DNA of 64,000 bases from Streptomyces albofaciens JCM 4342 (lineage in GTDB: Bacteria; Actinomycetota; Actinomycetes; Streptomycetales; Streptomycetaceae): assembly GCF_008634025.1 (NCBI RefSeq), contig NZ_PDCM01000002.1, positions 3,869,001 to 3,933,000 on the forward strand, read 5' to 3'. This document shows positions 26,976 through 37,572 of this stretch, piece after piece (the first letter of the stretch is position 1; the number at the start of each line of letters is the position of its first letter). The notes beneath the pieces are model-generated. The model did not search any database. It worked only from the letters and a program-made list of their open reading frames with translations, and was not told where the DNA came from. The position numbers and the translations under genes were made by a program.

Positions 26976-27000
26976 GGGTGCCCGCGGTCCCCGGGCACCC
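26976..27000 (+). terminator. Terminator after the asparaginase gene
   Basis: GGGTGCCCG (26976-26984) pairs with CGGGCACCC (26992-27000) over nine perfect base pairs with a seven-base loop, eight bases past the stop. Confidence 0.7.
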
Positions 27001-27049
27001 CCTCGAAATTGCCGCGACGGCGGTACAGGGCCGTGGCTACCGTACGCGC

Positions 27050-28291
27050 ATGGACATCGAGGTGCGTACGGTCGGCGACGACGACCTGCCCGAGTGGATG
27101 CGGGCCATGGAGGTGGGCTTCCTGCGGCCGCCCGAGATCTCCGAGGACCGGATCGGATACCGCCGCGCGCGCTACGACCCCGCCCGTACGCAGGGCGCGT
27201 ACGACAACGGCCGCTGTGTCGCCACGTTCCGCAGCTTCGCGCAGGAACTGACCGTCGTCGGCGGGGCACCGGTGCCCGCCGACGCCGTCTCGAACGTGAC
27301 GGTCTCCCCCACCCACCGGCGGCGCGGCCTGCTCAGCCGGATGATGGCGAACGACCTGCGGCTCGCCAAGGAGCGCGGGGACGCCGTCGCCACGCTGATC
27401 GCCGCGGAGTTCCCGATCTACGGGCGGTACGGCTTCGGCCCGGCCACCTGGTTCACCGAGTGGCACATCGACGTGGCGCGCGCCGCGCTGGACCCGCGCC
27501 ACGCGGGCCCGGAGTGCGGCGGCCGGGTCGACTTCGCCGACGCCGCCGAGGTCCTTGAGGCGGGTCCCGCCCTCCACGACCGGTTCCGGGCCCGGCAGCC
27601 CGGCGCGATCGACCTCTCCCACGACTGGTGGCGGGAGCTGACCGGTGTGAACCCGCGCCCGTACAACCCCGCCAAGGACCGCTTCCACGCCCTCTACCGC
27701 AGCGCGTCCGGCGAGATCGAGGGCCTGGTCTCGTACCGCGCGGACGACAAGTGGGAACGCAAGCTGCCGCAGAACACGGTCACCGTCGACCGCCTGACCG
27801 CGCTCACCCCGGCCGCCGAGCGGGCCCTGTGGCGGTTCCTGTGCTCGATCGACTGGGTCATGCACATCACGTCCGGCGTGCGCGGCCCCGACGACCTCCT
27901 GCCGTACCACCTCGGCGACCCGCGCGCGGCACGGATCGAACAGCACGCCGACTACCTGTGGATACGGCCGCTGGACGTCCCCCGGCTGCTGGAGGCCCGT
28001 ACGTACCCGGCCGAGGGCTCCCTCGTCCTGGAGATCCATGACAAGGCGGGCCTGGCCGACGGCCGCTACCTCCTCGAAGCCACCCCGGCGGGCGCCACCT
28101 GCACCCGCACGAACCGGCCCGCCGAACTCACCCTCGACGTGGGCGACTTCGCGGCGCTCTACCTCGGCGACGAGTCCGCGGCACGCCTGCACGCCCTGGG
28201 CCGCGTCACCGAGGAACGCCCGGGCGCCCTGGCGACCTCCGACCTCCTGCTGCACACCGCCCGCCGCCCCTGGTGCCCGGACATCTTCTGA
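27050..28291 (+). CDS. Eis-like GNAT N-acetyltransferase
   Basis: A 413-residue protein of the Eis type: an N-terminal GNAT fold with [17 protein letters not shown] (acetyl-CoA-binding Q/RxxGxG/A-like loop), a second degenerate GNAT fold, and a C-terminal SCP2-like domain. Eis proteins acetylate amines, including aminoglycosides and peptides, and form hexamers. TACCGT ends six bases before the ATG, so the message may be leaderless. Whether this one confers antibiotic tolerance cannot be read from sequence. Confidence 0.9.
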   Translation: MDIEVRTVGDDDLPEWMRAMEVGFLRPPEISEDRIGYRRARYDPARTQGAYDNGRCVATFRSFAQELTVVGGAPVPADAVSNVTVSPTHRRRGLLSRMMANDLRLAKERGDAVATLIAAEFPIYGRYGFGPATWFTEWHIDVARAALDPRHAGPECGGRVDFADAAEVLEAGPALHDRFRARQPGAIDLSHDWWRELTGVNPRPYNPAKDRFHALYRSASGEIEGLVSYRADDKWERKLPQNTVTVDRLTALTPAAERALWRFLCSIDWVMHITSGVRGPDDLLPYHLGDPRAARIEQHADYLWIRPLDVPRLLEARTYPAEGSLVLEIHDKAGLADGRYLLEATPAGATCTRTNRPAELTLDVGDFAALYLGDESAARLHALGRVTEERPGALATSDLLLHTARRPWCPDIF

Positions 28292-28410
28292 CCGGGCGCC
28301 GCGCGCCGGGGGCCCGGCGGTGGTGTGCTGCATAAGGTGGCGGAAACACGTAACGGCCCAGGCGGAAGTTGCAGGACACCGCCCACCACCGGAGCAGGAG
28401 GACGGCGACC

Positions 28411-28842
28411 ATGAGTGACGCGAACACGGAGCCGCAGGGTCCCGACACGACCGAGCACGCCCACGACCCCGAGGTACTACAGCTCGCGGCCAAGGTCTTC
28501 GACCTGGCCCGGCACGGCGACACCAGCACCCTCGCCGCCTACGTCGACGCCGGCGTCCCCGCCACGCTCACCAACGACAAGGGCGACTCCCTGGTGATGC
28601 TCGCCGCCTACCACGGCCACGCCGACACGGTGGCCGCCCTCCTGGAACGCGGCGCCGACCCCGACCGCACCAACGACCGCGGCCAGACCCCGCTGGCCGG
28701 TGCCGTCTTCAAGGGCGAGGACGCGGTCGTACGCGTCCTGGTGGCCCACGGCGCGGACCCGGCGGCGGGGACGCCGTCGGCGATCGACACGGCGCGGATG
28801 TTCCAGAAGGGGGAGCTGCTGGGGCTGTTCGGGGCGGAGTGA
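28411..28842 (+). CDS. Ankyrin-repeat protein
   Basis: A 143-residue cytosolic protein with about three ankyrin repeats: GDTSTLAAYVDAGVPATLTN, KGDSLVMLAAYHGHADTVA and RGQTPLAGAVFKGEDAVVR. GGAGGA precedes the ATG. Ankyrin repeats are protein-binding; in actinomycetes such small proteins are often next to catalase genes, but none is seen here. Partner unknown. Confidence 0.9.
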   Translation: MSDANTEPQGPDTTEHAHDPEVLQLAAKVFDLARHGDTSTLAAYVDAGVPATLTNDKGDSLVMLAAYHGHADTVAALLERGADPDRTNDRGQTPLAGAVFKGEDAVVRVLVAHGADPAAGTPSAIDTARMFQKGELLGLFGAE

Positions 28843-28980
28843 GCCGGGGGCCGCACGGCGGCGGGCGGCAGCGTCCCGCCGCGTCCGGCCTTCGCCGCGA
28901 GGGCGCGGTTCGGCGAGTGGTGTCCCGGCCTCCGGGGTGAGGCCGGCGTGGCGAGTGGAGCGGCCTTGGGTTAGGAAGGT

Positions 28981-29142
28981 GGCACCTTCGACTCCGTCTT
29001 CGACGTGGCCGACGCCGTGGCCGACCCCGACCGGCCGGACCGCATCCGCGCCGAGTTCGACAGCGGAGACGGACTGCATCTCAACGACGCCGGGGCCCGG
29101 GCCATGGCGGCGACCGTCGATCTCGACGCACTCGGCGGCTGA
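28981..29142 (+). pseudogene. C-terminal remnant of an SGNH/GDSL hydrolase
   Basis: Fifty-three codons from 28981 to the TGA at 29140-29142 encode FDSVFDVADAVADPDR, then DSGDGLHLNDAGARAMA, the block V motif with catalytic Asp and His of SGNH-hydrolase family lipases/esterases. Upstream the same frame meets a TAG at about 28972 and there is no block I (GDSL/GDSI) anywhere, so this is a decayed fragment of a gene normally near 250-400 residues. The rest of 28843-29176 shows no gene. Confidence 0.75.
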
Positions 29143-29176
29143 CGGCCGCCCCCGGACGTCACCCCAAGGCCACACC

Positions 29177-29207
29177 TTGACATCAACTTTGGTTGAGGTT
29201 TTAGCGT
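29177..29207 (+). promoter_or_regulatory. MerR/SoxR-type promoter with palindrome in the spacer
   Basis: TTGACA (29177-29182) and TAGCGT (29202-29207) are 19 bp apart, overlong for a normal promoter. A palindrome fills the spacer: ACATCAAC (29180-29187), TTTG, GTTGAGGT (29192-29199), with one mismatch in eight. This geometry is the mark of MerR-family activation (SoxR, CueR). It lies about 55 bases ahead of the FMN reductase. No MerR-type gene is in the window. Confidence 0.6.
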
Positions 29208-29261
29208 CGGGTCCCGAAGCCGACCGCCGGCTCCGCGCCACCGCCTTCAGGAGGACCCGTC

Positions 29262-29828
29262 ATGCCCGAGCGCCCCTTCACCCTGGCCGTCATCGTCGGC
29301 AGCACCCGTGAGGGCCGGTTCGCGCCCGTTGTCGCGAACTGGTTCACCGCACACGCCGGCCGGCGTACGGACGTCGTGGTGGACCTCATCGACCTGGACG
29401 AGGTCCGTCCGTACGAACTGCGGCACGGCAGCGAGGAGATGGAGACCTACGCCAAGCGGATCGGCGCGGCGGACGCCTTCGTCGTGATCACACCGGAGTA
29501 CAACCACTCCTTCCCCGCCCCGCTCAAGCACGCCATCGACCTGCTGCACCAGCAGTGGCAGGCCAAGCCGGTCGGCTTCGTGTCCTACGGCGGGATCTCC
29601 GGCGGCCTGCGCGCCGTCGAGCAACTGCGGCTCGTCTTCGCCGAGTTGCACGCCACGACGGTGCGCGAGACGGTCAGCTTCCCGATGGCCGGGCGCCTCT
29701 TCGACGAGGGCGGGCAGCTGCGGGACCCCGAGGACGCGGACCGGGCCGCCGCCGTGCTGCTCGACCAGCTGGCCTGGTGGGCCCTGGCGCTGCGCGAGGC
29801 GCGCGAGGCGCGGCCGTACGGGGGCTGA
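29262..29828 (+). CDS. NADPH-dependent FMN reductase (flavodoxin fold)
   Basis: A 188-residue protein: FTLAVIVGSTREGRFAPVV (FMN phosphate loop), then VVITPEYNHSFPAPLKHAID, the strongly conserved flavin-binding segment, and GFVSYGGISGG. It belongs to the NADPH:FMN reductase/quinone reductase family, a dimeric cytosolic flavoprotein that reduces FMN, quinones or azo compounds. AGGAGGA precedes the ATG. Its SoxR/MerR-like promoter suggests induction by redox-active or electrophilic compounds; an HxlR regulator follows 94 bases on. Confidence 0.93.
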   Translation: MPERPFTLAVIVGSTREGRFAPVVANWFTAHAGRRTDVVVDLIDLDEVRPYELRHGSEEMETYAKRIGAADAFVVITPEYNHSFPAPLKHAIDLLHQQWQAKPVGFVSYGGISGGLRAVEQLRLVFAELHATTVRETVSFPMAGRLFDEGGQLRDPEDADRAAAVLLDQLAWWALALREAREARPYGG

Positions 29829-29922
29829 GACCGCGCGGCGGCGGGCGGGCCGTCCCGCCCTCGCCGCGCTCGCAGCCGGCTTACGATTTCCCCGTCCGGC
29901 GGCGAACGAGGGGGACACGGTC

Positions 29923-30282
29923 ATGAGCCGACGCAAAGGCCCGTACGAGTGCGGCCTGGACGCCGCCGTGGACGTCATCGGCGGCAAGTGGAAGGTCCTG
30001 CTGCTGTGGCAGCTGGCCCAAGGGCCGCAGCGCTTCGGTGAACTGAAGCGCGCGCTGCCGGACATCAGCGAGAAGGTGCTGATCCAGCAGCTGCGCGAGA
30101 TGGAGACCGACCGCATCGTGCACCGCGAGGTCTACCACCAGGTCCCGCTGAAGGTGGAGTACTCCCTCACCGGGCTGGGCACCTCGCTCAACGCCGCGCT
30201 GGAACCGCTCGGCGCGTGGGGCCTGGTGCACATGGAGGAGATCGAGGCGACGTACGGGTCACGTCACCCGTGCGCGAGCTGA
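29923..30282 (+). CDS. HxlR-family regulator
   Basis: A 119-residue winged-helix protein with the HxlR core: CGLDAAVDVIGGKWKVLLLW, FGELKRALPDISEKVLIQQL, and VEYSLTGLGTSL. One Cys at the N-terminal helix (Cys10) sits where several HxlR proteins sense electrophiles or disulfide stress. It follows the FMN reductase on the same strand and may regulate it. Confidence 0.92.
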   Translation: MSRRKGPYECGLDAAVDVIGGKWKVLLLWQLAQGPQRFGELKRALPDISEKVLIQQLREMETDRIVHREVYHQVPLKVEYSLTGLGTSLNAALEPLGAWGLVHMEEIEATYGSRHPCAS

Positions 30283-30315
30283 GCGGCCGGGGCCGACGGC
30301 CCGCTCGTGAGCGGC

Positions 30316-30531
30316 TCACGGTTGCCGCGGCGCGCGTTCGCACCCGTACCGCTCCCGGGCCAGCGCCAGTGACCGGTCGAAGTCCCGCTGGGTGGCTTCG
30401 CACCAGTGCAGCAGGTCGGCCAGGACCCGCTGGAGCGTCTCGCCCGGGCTCGCCCGCCAGCCCGCCTCGGAGAGCGTGTACGTCTCCAGGGCCGCGCCCG
30501 CGCGCCGCACCTGTTCATCGTTGCCGGTCAT
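30316..30531 (-). CDS. Small protein of unknown function
   Basis: A 71-residue acidic/basic helical protein, MTGNDEQVRRAGAALETYTL at the start, then a stretch with [28 protein letters not shown] sits at ribosome-site distance from the ATG. No family is recognised. It is the next gene 3' of the carotenoid oxygenase on the same strand, 60 bases beyond its own start, so the two may be one transcript. Confidence 0.7.
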   Translation of the reverse strand: MTGNDEQVRRAGAALETYTLSEAGWRASPGETLQRVLADLLHWCEATQRDFDRSLALARERYGCERAPRQP

Positions 30532-30591
30532 GGCGTCCCCTTCCGGTGTCGGTGCGCCCAGCGTACCAATGCAAGCGCATCGGAAAGGCTC

Positions 30592-31977
30592 TCACTCCTG
30601 GTCCGGTATCCAGTTGCCGTGGAACCCGACCGGCACCCGCACCGGCAGGTGCACCCGGGCGACCGGCTCGCCCGTGATGTCCTGGGCCGCGAGGATGACG
30701 AGGTCCGTCGCGTCGCGCTCCGGGGCGTGGACGTACGCCAGCAGCCAGCCGTCGTCCTCGGCGGCGTCCGGGCCGGCGGGCACGAACACGGCCTCTCCGG
30801 CACCGCCCTGCGGGGAGAAGCGGCGCACCTCGCTCGTGCCGCGCTCCAGGTCGTACTTCACCAGCCCGCAGCCCATCCGCTCGATCCCCGGGTACCGGGG
30901 CGCCCGCAGGTCCGAGTCGGCGGACTCCAGCACCGCGTAGCCGTAGCGGTGGGGCAGCGTGAGCCGCCGCGGGTCCACGCGCGGCAGTTCCACCGGCCGC
31001 TCGTCCAGCCGCTCGCGGTGGACCCGGCCCGCCCGCAGGTCCACGGTCCAGCGTTCCAGCGCGGGCGGCGCCCCGTCCGGACCGGTACGCCCCTTCGCGA
31101 ACAGCCGCTCGTAGCGCACGAGATGGACCACGATGCGGCCGCTGCCGTCCTCGGCCTCGTACGCGTTCATCGGGTGGAAGACGAAGCACGGGTCGACCTC
31201 CAGCCACCGCACGTCCGCCGCCCGCCCCTCCCGCGGCAGCACGCCCAGCCGGGCCGGGCGCTCCGCGTCCCACACGTACGGGAAGGACGGCCCGACGCCG
31301 ACGCCGCCCGGATTGAAGACCACCGGCAGGTCGTACAGCAGCACATGCCGCTCGGTCAGCGAGAAGTCGTGCATCATCGGCCGCCCCTCGACGGGGACGT
31401 CCACGCGGCGCCGGACGCGGCCGTCCGTCCCCACGACCAGGTACTGCACGTACGGCCAGGCCCAGCAGTACGCCACGCAGTGCAGTTCCTCGGTGTCCGG
31501 GTCGATCGTGGTGTGCGCGGCGAGGCCGCCCGGCAGCGTGCCGGCGAAGTCGAAGGGGCCCACCGTGTCCAGCTCGGCGTCCACCTCGTACGGCAGCGAG
31601 CCGCCCTCGACCAGCGCGAGGAGGCGCCCGGCGAAGCGGGTCACATGGCTGTTCGGCGCGAAGTCCATGTCCAGGTGGCGAGGACCGTGCAGGATCTTCT
31701 CGCCCAGGCGCATCGCCATCGCGTCGGAACGCACCCAGCGGTTGCGGTACCACTCGGCCCGGCCCCCGCGCAGCCGGACGCCGTGCAGCATCCCGTCGCC
31801 GCTGAACCAGTGGTACGCCACCGGGTCGTCCACCCCCAGCGGATTCGGTCCGTTGCGTACATAACGTCCGTCCAGCTCCTCCGGTATCCGGCCGGTCACG
31901 GCCATGTCGTACGCGGTGGTCTCCTCCTTCACCGGAGCGAACAGTCCCCGCATGTACGGATTCCTGGCACCCACCAT
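30592..31977 (-). CDS. Carotenoid cleavage oxygenase family protein
   Basis: A 461-residue seven-bladed propeller protein. The four iron-binding histidines are visible in their usual contexts: AAHTTIDP, MMHDFSLT, VFHPMNAYE and, near the C-terminus, FHGNWIPD. The N-terminal DGRYVRNGPNP and GDGMLHGVRL are also typical. Members cleave a double bond in apocarotenoids, retinal precursors or stilbenes (lignostilbene) with O2 and Fe(II). No carotenoid genes are nearby, so substrate is open. GGAAGG precedes the ATG. Confidence 0.93.
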   Translation of the reverse strand: MVGARNPYMRGLFAPVKEETTAYDMAVTGRIPEELDGRYVRNGPNPLGVDDPVAYHWFSGDGMLHGVRLRGGRAEWYRNRWVRSDAMAMRLGEKILHGPRHLDMDFAPNSHVTRFAGRLLALVEGGSLPYEVDAELDTVGPFDFAGTLPGGLAAHTTIDPDTEELHCVAYCWAWPYVQYLVVGTDGRVRRRVDVPVEGRPMMHDFSLTERHVLLYDLPVVFNPGGVGVGPSFPYVWDAERPARLGVLPREGRAADVRWLEVDPCFVFHPMNAYEAEDGSGRIVVHLVRYERLFAKGRTGPDGAPPALERWTVDLRAGRVHRERLDERPVELPRVDPRRLTLPHRYGYAVLESADSDLRAPRYPGIERMGCGLVKYDLERGTSEVRRFSPQGGAGEAVFVPAGPDAAEDDGWLLAYVHAPERDATDLVILAAQDITGEPVARVHLPVRVPVGFHGNWIPDQE

Positions 31978-32240
31978 CGCCGCCCACCTTCCCGGCTCCG
32001 CCCCGCGGCGACCCCCCGGTCACCGCCTCCCGCGCAGCACCCCACATCCACCCTCCAGCCCCGGCACCGCCGCGTCGAGACCACCGGCGAGCCCGGGGGC
32101 GCGGAGAGCTTCCCCGCACGCCCCTTCGGGACACCGGCCGGGACACGTCATGGGGCCGCTCCGCACCCGCCCGGCGTCCCCGCACCGCGTCAACGCTCCC
32201 GGCTTCGGGTAAGGTGACCGCCTCAAGCAGTGAGCGACCG
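31978..32240. other. Gene-free divergent spacer
   Basis: This stretch between the carotenoid oxygenase start and the leader element at 32241 shows no convincing gene on either strand. It should hold the divergent promoters; GTAAGGTGACC near 32209 could be a -10 region for the methyltransferase side. Confidence 0.5.
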
Positions 32241-32317
32241 AGGAGGTGAGACCCATTACCGCTGTCCAGGCCGGGTGCTCTCACCGCACGGCTGTACGGT
32301 CCCTCCGAGGCAGGTGA
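32241..32317 (+). promoter_or_regulatory. Leader element with masked ribosome site and short ORF
   Basis: A consensus ribosome site AGGAGG (32241-32246) is not followed by a long gene. GTG at 32246, or ATT at 32255 with ideal eight-base spacing, opens a 20-23 codon frame ending at TGA 32315-32317. GGTGAGA (32245-32251) is an exact complement of TCTCACC (32279-32285), so a hairpin would bury the ribosome site. It lies in the message ahead of the PrmC-like methyltransferase (ATG 32360). It looks like a translational leader, but I cannot name the class. Confidence 0.45.
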
Positions 32318-32359
32318 CCGCGAGAGCGCCCTTCGGCACCCCGAAAGGCCCGAACTCGC

Positions 32360-33232
32360 ATGTCACACCACCTGTCTTCACCCTCTCCCGCCGCCGTCCC
32401 CGCCCCGCTGCCCGCCCTCGTCGCCAGACTCCGCGCGGCCGGCTGCGTCTTCGCCGAGGACGAGGCGGAACTGCTCGTCGCCACCGCCCGCACACCGTCC
32501 AACCTCGCCGCCATGACGGACCGGCGCGTCGCCGGATTCCCCCTCGAACAGGTCCTGGGCTGGGCGGAGTTCTGCGGCCGGCGCATCGCGGTCGACCCCG
32601 GTGTCTTCGTACCCCGCCGCCGCACCGAATTCCTCGTCGGCCGGGCCGCCGCCCTCCTGCGCGCCGTTCACCGGCCGAGACCCGTCGTCGTGGACCTGTG
32701 CTGCGGCACGGGCGCGGTGGGCGCGGCACTGGCGGCGGCGGTCGGCGGCCCGGCGGGGGCTCCCGCGGACCTGCCGTCTCCGCCCGTCGAACTCCACGCC
32801 GCCGACATCGAACCCGCCGCCGTACGCTGCGCCCGCCGCAACATCCCGCCCGCCACGGGCCGGGTGTACGAGGGCGACCTGTACGCCGCGCTCCCGCCCG
32901 GCCTGCGCGGACGCGTCGACATCCTGGTCGTCAACGCCCCCTACGTACCGACCGACGCCATCGGCCTGCTGCCGCCGGAAGCACGCGACCACGAGCCGCG
33001 GGTGGCGCTGGACGGCGGCGCGGACGGACTCGATGTGCAGCGCCGGGTGGCGGCCGAGGCGCTTCAGTGGCTGGCCCCCGGCGGCCACCTCCTGATCGAG
33101 ACCAGCGAACGCCAGGCGCCGCACACCCTCGACGCCTTCCGGCGCAGCGGTCTGCGCGCCTGGCTGGCCACCGACGAGGATCTGTGCGCGACGGTCGTCA
33201 TAGGCACCGGGCCGGACGGCGCCCCGTCCTGA
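32360..33232 (+). CDS. PrmC-related protein N5-glutamine methyltransferase
   Basis: A 290-residue SAM-dependent enzyme. It has an N-terminal helical region and a Rossmann domain with VVDLCCGTGAVGAAL (SAM loop), and GFPLEQVLGWAEFCG and VFVPRRRTE as in PrmC/HemK. The catalytic NPPY motif reads NAPY (VNAPYVPTDAI), which marks the PrmC-related paralogue family of unknown substrate rather than the release-factor enzyme itself. No signal peptide. It is preceded by an unusual leader element. Confidence 0.88.
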   Translation: MSHHLSSPSPAAVPAPLPALVARLRAAGCVFAEDEAELLVATARTPSNLAAMTDRRVAGFPLEQVLGWAEFCGRRIAVDPGVFVPRRRTEFLVGRAAALLRAVHRPRPVVVDLCCGTGAVGAALAAAVGGPAGAPADLPSPPVELHAADIEPAAVRCARRNIPPATGRVYEGDLYAALPPGLRGRVDILVVNAPYVPTDAIGLLPPEARDHEPRVALDGGADGLDVQRRVAAEALQWLAPGGHLLIETSERQAPHTLDAFRRSGLRAWLATDEDLCATVVIGTGPDGAPS

Positions 33233-33311
33233 CAGGGGGCTCCCTCCGGGCGCGGACGGGCTCGGATATTCCGTTGCCCGGCGGGGAGCCGGGGCGGCAG
33301 CATGACGCCCC

Positions 33312-34390
33312 GTGCAACGTGACGAGTACGCCGGTCCGTTGGCCCTGCGCGCCATGCAGAGCCTGGCCGTCCGCGCCTTCCCGGTGACCGGCTACCGTCA
33401 CATCGGCGACCTGGCCTGGAGCTGGTGCCTGGCGCTCGGCCGCGCCGACCAGTGCCCGACGGCGGTCTGGAGCGACGGCGGCCGGACGCTGGCGTGGGGC
33501 TGGCTGGAGCTGCCCGGCGGGCTGATGCTCCAGGTCGATCCGGAGCGGCCGGAGTTGGTGCACGACGTGCTGGACTGGGCGGAGGCGGCGGTCGGTACGG
33601 CGGTCGGTACGACGGCCGGTGCGGCGGTCGGTGCGGCGGTCGGTGCGGCGGCCGGTGCGACGGTCGGTGCGGCCGAGTCCGGCCCGCTGAGCGTCGAGGT
33701 GGCCGGCACCGAGCAGGCCGTGATCGAGGCGCTGGAGCTGCGGGGGTACGTACGGGAGACCGGCGGGCCGGGTCCGGGCCCGGCGACCGGCCAGGGCACG
33801 TGCCCCGCCACCGGCCCCGGCCCGGACTCCGCGACCGGCTCGGGCACCAGCCCCGCCACCGGCCCGTACATGACCTGCCTCGGCCGCCCCCTCACCGGTG
33901 GTCTCCCGCTCCTCCCCCGCCTGCCGGACGGATACGTGATCCGCGCCCAGCGGGATTACGCGGACGTGGCGGGCCGGGCGGCAGCGCACCGCGCCGCTTT
34001 CGGTTCGGAGCGGATCACCGCCGAACGCCACGCCCGGATGCGCGCGGTCTGGCCGTACCGTCCCGAGTTCGACCTCGTCGTCGCCTCCCCCGGCGGCGAC
34101 ATCGTGGCCTACTGCCAGGGCTGGTACGACGAGGCCAACCGTACGGGCGTGTTCGAGCCGGTCGGCACCCGTCCGGACCACCGCCGGCTCGGGCTGGCCC
34201 GGGCCGTGTGCGCCGCGGTGCTGCACGCCTTCGCCCGGGCCGGCGGGCACCGCGCCGTCGTGCAGGCCCGCGGTGACGCCGCCTATCCGGTTCCCAAGCG
34301 GCTCTACGAGTCGCTGGGGTTCGCCGCGTACGCCCGGACGTACACGTACACCCGTACGCGCACGCCCGGACCTGCGCCCGTGCCGCCCGG

Positions 34391-34406
<16 letters not shown>
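33312..34406 (+). CDS. GNAT acetyltransferase with repetitive linker
   Basis: A 364-residue protein in two parts. The N-terminal 90 residues (GYRHIGDLAWSWCL, GGRTLAWGWLELPGG) form a partial GNAT-like fold and the C-terminal 170 a full GNAT domain (PVGTRPDHRRLGLARAVCAA binds acetyl-CoA). They are joined by a Gly/Ala/Val/Thr repeat linker and a second Gly/Thr/Pro-rich run (TGPG/TGSG). The GTG start has no strong ribosome site. Its last 16 bases overlap the 3' end of the convergent UvrA-like gene. Substrate unknown. Confidence 0.82.
33591..33674 (+). repeat. In-frame 12-bp tandem repeat (7 units)
   Basis: Seven copies of a GTCGGTGCGGCG-type unit encode a VGAA tetrapeptide repeat (with VGTA, AGAA and VGTT variants) inside the GNAT protein. 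Being four codons long, gain or loss of units keeps the frame. Confidence 0.85.
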
Positions 34407-36781
<2,375 letters not shown>

Positions 36782-36938
36782 ACGTTTCTCCCTGTGTGCG
36801 GCGGCGCCGCCGCCGCGGTTCCCCCGTCGGCGTCGCCGGATTCCGACTGACTGCTCGGGGCCGTACGACCGGTACGCACCGGCCCGGCCCCGGCCGGTGG
36901 CCGCCGCCGGCCGGGGCGGTCACCGGCCGGCGTCCGGC

Positions 36939-37352
36939 TCACTTCTTGCGCTGAGCGAAGCGCAGCATATTGCCCGCGGGGTCGCGGAAGGCGCAGTCCC
37001 GCACCCCGTACGGCTGGTCGGCCGGCTCCTGGAGCACCTCGGCGCCCGAGGCCTGGACCCGCTCGAAGACGGCGTCCACATCGTCGGCCGAGAAGATCAC
37101 GCCGCGCAGCAGGCCCTTGGCGAGCAGCTCCGCCATGGCCTGCCGGTCGGCCGGCGAGGCGTTCGGGTCCGCGAGCGGCGGCTCCAGCACGATCTCCACG
37201 CCGGGCTGCGACGGCGAGCCGACCGTCACCCAGCGCATCCCCTCGAACGTGACGTCGTTGCGCACCTCCAGGCCGAGCACGTCCCGGTAGAAGGGCAGCG
37301 CCTTGTCGTGATCGTCGACGGCGATGAAGCAGGTGGAAAGGTGAATGTCCAT
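36939..37352 (-). CDS. VOC-family (glyoxalase/bleomycin-resistance fold) protein
   Basis: A 137-residue protein with two beta-alpha-beta-beta-beta modules: MDIHLSTCFIAVDDHDKALP and, in the second half, GVIFSADDVDAVFERVQ then VRDCAFRDPAGNMLRF. Metal-site residues are plausible at His4 and near the second-module end. The fold serves lyases, dioxygenases and drug-binding resistance proteins. It lies between an AraC regulator and a UvrA-like gene; a DNA-damage or drug-tolerance role for the set is inference. The frame stays open upstream through a repeat array, but the ATG at 37352 gives the normal family start. Confidence 0.9.
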   Translation of the reverse strand: MDIHLSTCFIAVDDHDKALPFYRDVLGLEVRNDVTFEGMRWVTVGSPSQPGVEIVLEPPLADPNASPADRQAMAELLAKGLLRGVIFSADDVDAVFERVQASGAEVLQEPADQPYGVRDCAFRDPAGNMLRFAQRKK

Positions 37353-37452
37353 GCGCAACACGCTACGGCGGGGCCGTGCGCCGCGCTTCTCCATTCGTGA
37401 CCGGTTCGGGGCGGGGTCCGGGAGGGGAGCGCTCGGCCGTTGCCGTCGGGGT

Positions 37453-37572
37453 GGCTCAGTCGCCGTCGGCGCGGGAGGCTCAGTCGCCACCGTCTCTGGA
37501 GGCTCAGTCGCCGTCGGCGCGGGAGGCTCAGTCGCCACCGCCTCTGGAGGCTCAGTCGCCGTCGCTGTCCGC
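37453..37572. repeat. 24-bp tandem repeat, five units alternating in two types
   Basis: Units begin GGCTCAGTCGCC at 37453, 37477, 37501, 37525 and 37549. Units 1 and 3 are identical, 2 and 4 differ by one base, giving a 48-bp higher-order period. The array runs into the last codons of the AraC gene and fills its spacer to the VOC gene. Confidence 0.95.

Noticed and set aside
24857..28333. Minus-strand open frame of 1158 codons
   Set aside because: It spans antisense to rsiG, asparaginase and the Eis-like gene and has no recognisable motif.
28318..28392. Long stem CGGTGGTG/CACCACCG ahead of the ankyrin gene
   Set aside because: Only eight pairs close a loop of about 60 bases, too weak to call an RNA element.
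37453..37572. CRISPR array
   Set aside because: Units are 24 bp, contiguous, and there are no unique spacers or cas genes; it is a simple tandem repeat.
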